A stretch of 33,648 nucleotides of DNA from JAXHUH01 sp034211175 (GTDB lineage Bacteria > Actinomycetota > Acidimicrobiia > Acidimicrobiales > CAIXPF01). The stretch spans positions 1-33,648 of the forward strand of contig JAXHUH010000097.1 of assembly GCA_034211175.1 (NCBI GenBank). Reading direction: 5' to 3'. The notes beneath the pieces are model-generated. The model was not told where the DNA came from and did not search any database. It saw nothing but the letters and a program-made list of their open reading frames with translations. The translations under genes were made by a program, and so were the position numbers. Shown here one piece after another: positions 6,609 to 14,204 of this stretch. How positions within the stretch are numbered: the first letter of the stretch is position 1; every line of letters begins with the position of its first letter.

Positions 6609-8107
6609 TCACCCGACGGCGGCCTCCGTCTCACGTACCACTGGCGTGACCGGGTTGCTGAACCGCATCACGCCGTCGTCCACGTCGGCCCGGCGGGTGG
6701 CGCGGTAGTCCCGCAGGTAGCTCTGGTACACCTGCCACGGGAACTTCGACCCTTGCTGGGGCATGCGGTCGAGCGCTCGCTGGATGTACCCGGACCGCAG
6801 GTCCAGCAGCGGCGCCGCCGTCACCTCGGGATCGGTGTTGACCGCCACGCACTGGCGCAAACCCGTCTCGCGCATGTGGTTGAGCAGACGCATGACGTAC
6901 CGGCAGGTCAGGTCGCACTTCAAGGTCCAGGAGGCGTTGGTGTACCCGATGGCGATGGCCAGGTTGGGCACGCCCTCGAGCATCATGCCCTTGTAGGTGA
7001 GCCGTTCCTTCAGCTCGACCGGTTCACCGTCGACGCGCAGCTCGATGCCGCCGAGGAACAGCAGCTCCAACCCGGTGGCCGAGACGACGATGTCCGCCTG
7101 CAGCTCCTGCCCCGAGTGCAGCTTGATCCCTGCCTCGGTGAAGGTGTCGATGTGGTCGGTGACCACCGTCGCCTGTCCGGACTTGATGGCCTTGAACAGG
7201 TCGCCCCCGGGAACGGCGCACATGCGCTCGTCCCACGGGTCGTAGTGGGGGCTGAAGTGGGTGTCGACGTCGTAGCCGCGTGGTAGCTGCATCCGGACGC
7301 CGAACCGGAGCAGTCGCCGCACCGGGTTCGGGTAGCGCTGGCTCAGCTCGTAGAGCGCTTGCGCGCCGAGGGCGTGAGCCCAGCGGACGGCCGCTCCCGC
7401 CATCTTGTCGGGCAGGACCGCTGGACGGCACCCACCACCGGGTTCTCATCGGGCACGGTGGCGATGTAGGTGGGCGACCGCTGGAGCATGGTGACGTCGG
7501 CACCCCGCTCGGCCAGGCTCGGCACCAGCGTGACGGCGGTGGCCCCGCTGCCGATGACCACCACGTCCTTGCCGGCGACGTCGAGATCCTCGGGCCAGTG
7601 CTGGGGATGCACGAGATCGCCCCGGAAGCGACCGGCGCCAGGGAAATCGGGTTGGTAGCCGTGGTCGTAGCGGTAGTACCCGCTGCAGGAGAACACGAAC
7701 CCGCAGGTCACCTCCACGGTCTCGCCGGTGTCGGTGCGCTCGGCGGTGACGTGCCACCGGGCGTCGTCGGTGGACCACTCGGCGCGGACGATGCGGTGCT
7801 GGAACCGGATGTGGGCGTCGATGCCCTCCTCGGCCGCCGTGTCCTCGATGTAGTGGCGGATGGCGTCGCCGTCGACGATCATCTTGTCGCTCTTCCACGG
7901 GCGGAAGGGGTAGCCGAGGGTGAACATGTCGGAGTCGGAACGCACACCGGGGTAGCGGAACAGGTCCCAGGTGCCGCCGATGGCATCCCGGGCCTCGAAG
8001 ATGGCGTAGCTCGCCCAGGGCGTCTCGGTCTGCAGGTAGTGCCCGGCGCAGATGCCGGACAGCCCGGCGCCGACCACGAGAACGTCGAGGTGCTCGGTTG
8101 CGGTCAT
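6609..8107 (-). pseudogene. flavin-containing / Baeyer-Villiger-type monooxygenase, split by a frameshift near 7418
   Basis: Class B flavoprotein monooxygenase, about 499 residues once one base is restored. The first part (8107 to about 7419) has the FAD Rossmann motif VVGAGLSG (11-18), GGTWDLFRYPGVRSD (44-58), the Baeyer-Villiger fingerprint FRGDLVHPQHWP (161-172) and the NADPH Rossmann VVVIGSGATA (182-191). The second part (from about 7417 down to 6609) continues in another frame with QLPRGYDVDTHFSPHYDPW, VSATGLEL and GYTNASWTLKCDLTCRY, all family landmarks. The junction lacks one G in the minus-strand run now reading CGGTCC; adding it gives VQRVLPDKMAGA, which joins the halves smoothly. 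The ATG at 8107 shares one base with the upstream stop (TGATG). The rest is well conserved, so a consensus error is as likely as true inactivation. Confidence 0.85.
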
Positions 8108-8655
8108 CACGCCGCCTCCGCCAGCCGGTCGTTGAGCGCGCCGTCAGCGCCGAAGAGCTCCTCGCTCCAGCCGGCCAGCAACTCGGTGGCGTCGCCGTCG
8201 GACGGATGGAACCCGGGCTGGTTGTTGTTGCGCAGCTCCCGCCACAGCTCCCGGCTCGCACGCCACAGGAACAGCTCACGCACCTTGTCGTGACCGAACA
8301 GCGCCCGGGTGTCCTCGTCGCGGAGGAGCTGCTCGGCCAGGGTGGCGGTGTCGTGCTCGAGGGCAGCGGTGGCGGCCGGGCAGGCCGTGGGCGAGAGGAC
8401 CCTGTGGGCTCCGGCCAGCAGCCGCTCGGTGAGACGCTCGAGGAACCGGGTTGGGTACCCGAGCTGGCTGAGGCGCCGGTTGAACGCCCGGTGGTCCCGG
8501 CCGTGGATGGCCTCCTGCCCGACGAACCCGCCGACCTGGCGCTTCAGCACAGGATCGGTGATGTCGCCGCGGAAGTGGTGGGGCACCTCCTCCAGCGACT
8601 CCTCGTAGGACATCCGACGGGTCCGGATCGGCGGCGCGGTGGCGGCGGGGGGCAT
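8107..8655 (-). CDS. PF10118-like metal-dependent hydrolase with internal deletions
   Basis: 182-residue protein resembling the predicted metal-dependent hydrolases of COG3687/PF10118, which are normally about 270-300 residues. Present are the start IRTRRMSY, the first metal motif region GGFVGQEAIHGRDHRAFN (about 42-59), AALEHDTATLAEQLL and VRELFLW, and the family's C-terminal end PGFHPSDGDATELL. Two parts are missing: about 25-30 residues near the N-terminus, and about 90-100 residues after LFLW, where the family has its second EExxH-type metal motif. The reading frame is intact across both gaps, so these are in-frame deletions and not indels. Catalytic activity is doubtful. The start ATG has AGGAGG upstream. 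First gene of the cluster facing the TetR gene. Confidence 0.6.
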   Translation of the reverse strand: MPPAATAPPIRTRRMSYEESLEEVPHHFRGDITDPVLKRQVGGFVGQEAIHGRDHRAFNRRLSQLGYPTRFLERLTERLLAGAHRVLSPTACPAATAALEHDTATLAEQLLRDEDTRALFGHDKVRELFLWRASRELWRELRNNNQPGFHPSDGDATELLAGWSEELFGADGALNDRLAEAA

Positions 8656-8685
8656 ACGACCTCCTGGTCGATCGGCAGCGGCGAG

Positions 8686-8716
8686 ACGTTACAACAACGA
8701 TGTTGCATCGCAACAG
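8686..8716 (-). promoter_or_regulatory. overlapping dyads on a candidate promoter (probable TetR operator)
   Basis: Two nested inverted repeats share bases: CAACA-ACGA-TGTTG (8692-8705) and TGTTGC-ATC-GCAACA (8701-8715). On the minus strand they cover a candidate promoter, TTGCGA (8708-8713), a 16-base spacer and TAACGT (8686-8691), about 31 bp upstream of the PF10118-like gene. A TetR-family gene starts on the other strand 243 bp away, so local autoregulation and control of the cluster is the natural reading. The rest of the 8717-8952 interval shows no gene or clear signal. Confidence 0.5.
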
Positions 8717-8958
8717 TTCGCCACGATCAGCCCGACATCCTCCTCGGGAGCTCACGGACGTGGCCGCCACCTCATCGGCATGGGTCTGGTGGGGAGGAGG
8801 GATCACGGAAGCGAGGGCCGTGGAGACGAGCACCAGCCCGGCGATCCCGGTGGCATCGCGCACGGTTCGGCACAGCGAGGGTCGGGCGATGCTGCGCCGA
8901 CGCCGACGCCGACGACACAGGCAACCGCCGTCGGTCCGGGAGGTGCAAAGGTGTGTCG

Positions 8959-9633
8959 ATGGCTGCCGATTCCCTCGACACCGAGCCGGTCGACGATCCA
9001 CGCGCCGTGGTGCGCCAGCGCATCGTCCTCGGCGCCCGTGTCGAGCTGGCCGAACGCGGCCTCGCCGTGCGGGTCGAGGACGTGGCGGCCGCCGCCGGGG
9101 TCAGCCGCCGCACCGTCTTCCGGTACTTCGAGACCCGCGAGTCCCTCCTGGCCGCCGCCCTCCGAGACTCGATGCGCAGCTACGGCGACCACGTGCCCCG
9201 TCCGGAACCCGACGTCGAGCTCGAGGAGTGGCTTCGGACCGCCCTGGTCGCCGTCCACCGCATGAACGCCCAGCACGGCCGGGTGTACTTCGAGCTGGCG
9301 TCGGGCGCCGACTTCGACGGCCAGCTCGGCGACATCGCCCAGGCCCGGCGTGCGGCCCGGGCCGAGCTGGTGCATCGGTTCACGGACACGGCCTGGCGCC
9401 TGGCCGGCGGCACGGCCGATCCGCCCCGCTGGCTCCACGACGCCGTGGCCGTCTCCTTGTCGGCCTTCGCCACCGAGGCGCTCGGTCCCGACTTCGGCCG
9501 CACCCCGCAGGAGGTCGGCGAGGCGCTGGCGCCCGCACTGGCCCACGCTGTTCGCGGTGCAGTCGCCGAGGGCGACGGAGGCGCAGGTCCGAGCCGATCA
9601 CGCATCAGATCGCGGCGCCGCCAGAGCTCCTGA
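8959..9633 (+). CDS. TetR/AcrR family transcriptional regulator
   Basis: 224-residue regulator. The N-terminal helix-turn-helix (about residues 17-66) shows RIVLGARVELAERG, VEDVAAAAGVSRRTVFRYF and then ESLLAAAL, a textbook TetR signature; the C-terminal ligand-binding part is diverged, as usual. The start is uncertain: ATG 8959 has AAAGG 7 bases upstream, while an in-frame GTG at 8953 has GGGAGG at 9 bases. It is transcribed divergently from the PF10118-like/monooxygenase cluster and probably represses it through the dyads at 8692-8715. Its last 29 bp overlap the 3' end of the MMPL gene tail-to-tail, and the final residues (SRSRIRSRRRQSS) are antisense to that gene's C-terminus. Ligand unknown. 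Confidence 0.88.
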   Translation: MAADSLDTEPVDDPRAVVRQRIVLGARVELAERGLAVRVEDVAAAAGVSRRTVFRYFETRESLLAAALRDSMRSYGDHVPRPEPDVELEEWLRTALVAVHRMNAQHGRVYFELASGADFDGQLGDIAQARRAARAELVHRFTDTAWRLAGGTADPPRWLHDAVAVSLSAFATEALGPDFGRTPQEVGEALAPALAHAVRGAVAEGDGGAGPSRSRIRSRRRQSS

Positions 9634-12392
9634 GCCGCCGGGAGCTTCCGCCACCGCCGTGGGCATCCTCGCTCCCGCCGACCCGCAGGTCGATGCACGC
9701 GTCGAGCACCAAGCTGACCCCGACCAGGTCGATGACCTCGGCCGAGCCGTCGCCGCTCTCCAGACGTTCGACGGCGCCGACGGAGGTCCCGGCGCGGCCC
9801 GCCAGCTCCTCCCGGGTCATGCCATGCACCTCGCGCAGCGACCGCACTGCGTCAGCGACTTCGACCGCTCCCTGCACCTGCCGGTAGGCAGCAAACGCCA
9901 GGGCCTCACCGAGCACCCGATCGCGGAGCTGGAGCCATCCGGTGCGATCGTCGCCGGCGCGACCGGAGCGCACGTCGAGGAGGAAGCCCCCCGGCTCATC
10001 GCTGAGCGTGAGACCACGGGTACGCCGACCCAGCGGCACGACCACCTCGGCACGGCCGTTCCGGCGCACGGCGTCGACGACACCGTTGGCGAACGCGTGG
10101 TCGAGGTGGGCCAGCGCTCGGCCCCGGTGATCGCCGCTGAGCGATTGGAGCCAGGCGACGGTGCCGGCGGTGACCTGCACCGCCGGTGCGGCGCCATCGA
10201 CGCCTGCCCCTGACCCGCGCTCGGCCGCCGAAGACCCGGCGGCCACCTGCTCGCCCGGCGCGGCGGCCTCGAGCTCGATGCGAGGCAGACGCCGGTCGAG
10301 CCACCCGGGCAGCCACCAGTTGGCGTCGCCGAGCAGCTCCATCGTGGCGGGCACCAGCACCATCCGGACCACGGTGGCATCGACGAGCACGGCGACGGCG
10401 AGCCCGACGCCGAACGTCTTCACGATGGGGTCGTCGCCGAGCACGAACGACGAGAAGATGATCACCATGATCGCCGCTGCCGCAGTGATCACCCGGGCGG
10501 TGGCTGCGAGGCCGTCGGCGACGGCGGTGGCGTTGTCGCCACCGTGGTCGTACTCCTCGCCGATGCGGGACAGCAGGAAGACCTCGTAGTCCATGGAGAG
10601 CCCGAAGAGGATGGCGAACAGCATCATCGGGATGAACGCCATGATCGGGCCGGGCCGGTCGATCCCGATCAGCCCTGCTCCCCATCCCCACTGGAACACG
10701 GCGACCACCACGCCGTAGGCCGCCCCGATCGACAGGAGGTTGAGCAGCGCCGCCTTCAGGGGCACGAGCACGGAGCGGAACACCATCATCAACAGGAGGA
10801 ACGAGAGTCCGATGACCGTGGCGATGAACACGGGCAGGCGGCGGTTGAACAGGTCGGCCATGTCCGCGAACAGGGCCGTCACACCGGAGACCGACACCTC
10901 CACATCGGAAGAGCCGACCGCAGCCGGCACCACGTCGTCCCGCAACCGCTCGACCAGCTCCTGGGTGGCGGCGGAGTGCGGGGCCGACTCGGGGATGACG
11001 GTGACCACCGCCGTGTCACCGGCCGGATTCGTCACGGCGGGCACCGCGAGCGCCACGCCGTCGGCGGCGCCGATGGACTGCACGAGCGCATCGAGCACGG
11101 CCAGGTCGCCAGCCCGGCCCGGGACGATCTCGGCCACGATGGCGAGCGGGCCGTTGAACCCTTCGCCGAAGCCCTCCGTCACCAGGTCATAAGCGCGCCG
11201 GCTGCTGTGGGACTCAGGTCCTGCGCCGAAGTGTGGCCCGCCGAGCTCCATGCCCAGGACAGGCGCGGCGAGGGCGACGAGCACCACGAGCCCGCCCAGC
11301 AACGCCGGCCACGGACGTGCCTGGATCGTACGGCTCCAGCGGTACCAGCGGCCCCCGGACGGGTCGCCACCGGAGGGCTGGAGCCACGTGATGCGGTAGC
11401 GGTCGATGCCGGGACCGATGAAGCCCAGCACCGCCGGGAGCAGCGTGATCGCCGCGGCGACCGTGCACGCGACGACGAGTGCGGCGCTCAGCGCCATGCC
11501 CACCACCATCGACACACCCATCAGCACCATGCCGAGCAGCGAGATCACGACGGTGGCGCCTGCGAAGACCACGGCACGGCCCGCGGTGCCGATGGCGGTG
11601 CCCGTGGCGACCTCCGCCGAGGCGCCTCCCGCCAGCTCCTGGCGATACCGCGTGACGATGAACAGGGCGTAGTCGATGCCCACCCCGAGCCCGATCATGG
11701 CTGCCAATGGCGGGCGCGAAGGTGAACACCTCCATCACCCGGGTCAGCAGGAACACGAGGCCCAGACCGGCCCCGAGTCCGCCGAGGGCGACGGCCACCG
11801 GCAGGCCGGCGGCCAGCACCGATCCGAAGGTCACGAGCAACACGCCGAGCGCGACGACCACGCCGGCAGCCTCCCGCTCCCCCGGAGGCTCCATCTCGGC
11901 GAACATGGCGGTCGGACCCCCGACATCGACCTGGAGGCGCGGGACCTGCGAGAGCTGCTCGGCCCGGTCGATCACGGATCGGACCAGTTCGGGGTCGACC
12001 TCGGGTCCGAACTCGGCCAGTCGGACCTGGGCGATGGCGGTGGTTCGATCGGCGCTCACGGGGGCCAGTCCGTCGTACGGGGAGACCACCTCCTCCACGC
12101 CGTCCAGGGCAGCCACATCCGCGAAGAACTGATGCATCCGACGGCGCACGTCCGGGTCGTCGACGGTGTCCTCGGCCCGGAAGACGAGCGCGAGCGGATC
12201 GCCGGCGAACGCGGGGAAACGCTGCTGGAGCAGGTCGAGCGCTCGCTGGGACTCCGACTCCGCCACGCGGAAGTCGTTTCGGAACTCGCCACCGTAGACC
12301 TGCGAACCCACGCCCAGGATCAGGAGAGCGACCAGCCACGCGAGGAGGACGCGGCGCCGCTTCCGGAAGCACCACCGAGCGAGCTCAGACAT
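9605..12392 (-). pseudogene. MMPL/RND family transporter with C-terminal XRE helix-turn-helix; frameshift near 11705
   Basis: About 928 residues if one extra base is removed. The N-terminus (TM1 RRVLLAWLVALLILGVG, then FRNDFRVAESESQ) and the two blocks of transmembrane helices (LGVGIDYALFIVTRYR; LFGLSMDYEVFLLSRI) are standard MMPL (PF03176), a proton-driven exporter of lipids or hydrophobic compounds. After the normal end (NWWLPGWLDRRLPRI) come a Pro/Ala linker, about 90 residues of unrecognised soluble sequence and then a Cro/CI-type helix-turn-helix (LREVHGMTREELAGRAG, TSVGAVERLESG), encoded at about 9683-9850. The frame is single across this fusion. A one-base insertion at the minus-strand GG (11704-11705) splits the N-terminal quarter (11706-12392) from the rest; removing it gives FAPAIAAMIGLG. 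The start ATG 12392 has AGGAGG 5 bases upstream. Confidence 0.85.
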
Positions 12393-12511
12393 CGCGGCCT
12401 CCTGCGGACCCAATGAGACAGTGGCTGCGAACGGTATCGCCGCTGCAGTCGAATCGCCCAATTCGGACACGGTGGTCCGGGGGTCGATGATCACCGAGAC
12501 GGTGGGCGTGT

Positions 12512-12517
12512 TATGTT
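12512..12517 (+). promoter_or_regulatory. candidate -10 element upstream of the thiolase-like operon
   Basis: TATGTT fits the actinobacterial TAnnnT pattern and is the most AT-rich point of the 182-bp gap between the divergent MMPL and thiolase-like genes. It lies 58 bp before the GTG at 12575. The best -35 partner (TGATCA, 12488-12493) is poor. Weak call. Confidence 0.28.
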
Positions 12518-12574
12518 TCGCCGTCCGCTCGGTGGCGCACGGCCACCGATGAGACGAACCCGGGAGGGACGCTC

Positions 12575-13747
12575 GTGCCCAATCCGCTCCGCGCCGCCGC
12601 CATCGTCGGAGCCGTCGACGCCGTGTCACCCGACGGGCGCCTCGGCCGCTCCGACGCCCAGCTCGAGGTCGAGATGATCCGCGGCGCCCTCGACGACGCC
12701 GGCCTGACCATCGACGACGTGGATTGCCTGATGTCGACCAACGGGATGATGGCGTCGCTGGATCTGGGCGAGCGCCTCGGCGTGCGCGGTCGCTTCACCG
12801 ACTCGACCATGACCGGCGGGTCGAGCTTCGAGGTGCACGTCGAGCACGCAGCCGCAGCCATCGCCGCGGGCCTGTGCGAGGTGGCGGTCATCGTGTACGC
12901 AGCCACGCCGCGCGGCGGTTCCAACCCCTTCGCAGGCGGGGGACCGGGCATCGGCGCGAAGGACTCCGCACTGTTCCAGTGGGATCTGCCCTACGGCCTC
13001 GGGCTGCCAGCCGCGAGCTACAGCCTGGCGGCCCAGCGGCACATGCACGACTTCGGCACCACGAGCGAACAGCTGGCCCAGATCGCGGTGTCGTTCCGGG
13101 AATGGGCAGCCAAGAACCCGAACGCCTACCACCAGGACCCCATCACCATCGACGACGTGCTCACGTCGCCGATGGTCGCCGAGCCACTCCACAAGCTCGA
13201 CTGCTGCCTCGTCACCGACGGAGCCGGCGCGCTCGTCGTCACCAGCGCCGAACGGGCCCGGGACCTCGCCCGCCCCCCCGTGTACGTCCTCGGTGCCGGC
13301 ACCGCCCACACCCACGGCATGTCCTTGAGCCAGATGGGCGACGTCACGACGACCGGCGCCGCCGTGTCCGGCCCCCAGGCCATGGCCATGGCCGGCATCG
13401 GCCACGAAGACGTCGACGTCGTGGAGCTGTACGACTCGTTCACGATCACGGCGCTCATGACCCTGGAAGATCTCGGCTTCTGCACCAAGGGCGAGGGTGG
13501 CGACTTCGTCTCCGACGGGCGCCTCGGCCCGGGAGGCTCGCTCCCCACGAACACCAACGGCGGGGGCCTCGCCTACACCCACCCGGGCATGTACGGCATG
13601 TTCATCCTGGTCGAGGCCGTCCGTCAGCTGCGCGGCGAGTGCGGGGACCGCCAGGTCCCCGGCGCCGAGGTCGCCGTCGCCAACGGCTGCGGCGGCGTGT
13701 TGTCGTGCACGTCCACCATCGTCCTCGGCACCGAGTCCACCCGTTGA
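12575..13747 (+). CDS. thiolase-like / lipid-transfer-protein-type (Ltp2-like) enzyme
   Basis: 390-residue protein with a full thiolase fold. At the site of the usual nucleophilic cysteine it has GGSSF (81-85), so it should not be a true thiolase. Conserved downstream parts are DCCLVTDGAGALVV, ELYDSFTITALMTLEDLGFC, NTNGGGLAYTHPGMYG and NGCGG. Relatives without the cysteine, such as Ltp2 of steroid side-chain breakdown, act as retro-aldolases only together with a DUF35 protein, and a DUF35 gene follows 11 bp downstream. Inferred role: carbon-carbon cleavage of a beta-hydroxyacyl-CoA. The GTG start is supported by GGGAGGG 7 bases upstream. First gene of a five-gene run ending with the SDR. The substrate is not visible. 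Confidence 0.85.
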   Translation: MPNPLRAAAIVGAVDAVSPDGRLGRSDAQLEVEMIRGALDDAGLTIDDVDCLMSTNGMMASLDLGERLGVRGRFTDSTMTGGSSFEVHVEHAAAAIAAGLCEVAVIVYAATPRGGSNPFAGGGPGIGAKDSALFQWDLPYGLGLPAASYSLAAQRHMHDFGTTSEQLAQIAVSFREWAAKNPNAYHQDPITIDDVLTSPMVAEPLHKLDCCLVTDGAGALVVTSAERARDLARPPVYVLGAGTAHTHGMSLSQMGDVTTTGAAVSGPQAMAMAGIGHEDVDVVELYDSFTITALMTLEDLGFCTKGEGGDFVSDGRLGPGGSLPTNTNGGGLAYTHPGMYGMFILVEAVRQLRGECGDRQVPGAEVAVANGCGGVLSCTSTIVLGTESTR

Positions 13748-13758
13748 GGAGACCCCCG

Positions 13759-14166
13759 ATGGCACGCATCGAACCCCCCGTCACGCCCCTCGCCGAGCCC
13801 TTCTGGGACGCGACCCGTCGCCGCGAGCTCGTCGCCCAGCGCTGCGACGCCTGCGACCGCTTCGTGTGGTATCCGCGAGAGGCCTGCCCGGGCTGCCTGT
13901 CCGCGGACCTCGACTGGGCCCCGCTCGCGGGTACCGGCACCATCTACACCTTCAACGTCATGCGCAAGCCGGGGAACCCGATGATGGGGGACGAGGTCCC
14001 CTACGTCGTCGCCCTGGTCGACCTCGACGAGGGCATCCGCATGACCACCAACGTGGTCGGGTCCGACGTCGGCTCGCTGCGCTGCGACCAGCGCGTGCGA
14101 GTGGACTGGTCGGTGGAGCTCTCCGACGGTCGGCGCCTGCCGGTCTTCCGGCTCACCGACGGCTGA
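13759..14166 (+). CDS. DUF35 zinc-ribbon/OB-fold protein, partner of the thiolase-like enzyme
   Basis: 135-residue protein with an N-terminal rubredoxin-like zinc ribbon (C29, C32, C43, C46) followed by an OB fold (AGTGTIYTFNVMRKPGN, then PYVVALVDLDEG). DUF35 proteins bind acyl-CoA substrates and form obligate complexes with cysteine-free thiolase-like enzymes; the adjacent gene pair is the usual arrangement. The ATG at 13759 has GAGGAG 7 bases upstream, starting inside the stop region of the preceding gene, so co-translation is likely. No MaoC domain is fused to it, unlike mycobacterial ChsH2. Confidence 0.88.
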   Translation: MARIEPPVTPLAEPFWDATRRRELVAQRCDACDRFVWYPREACPGCLSADLDWAPLAGTGTIYTFNVMRKPGNPMMGDEVPYVVALVDLDEGIRMTTNVVGSDVGSLRCDQRVRVDWSVELSDGRRLPVFRLTDG

Positions 14167-14204
14167 CACGATCAGACGAGAACACGACAACCCAAGGGGG
14201 GACC

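Noticed and set aside
12464..12479. Inverted repeat CGGAC-N6-GTCCG in the MMPL/thiolase-like gap
   Set aside because: Arms of 5 bp are expected by chance in DNA of this GC content, and no promoter element overlaps it clearly.
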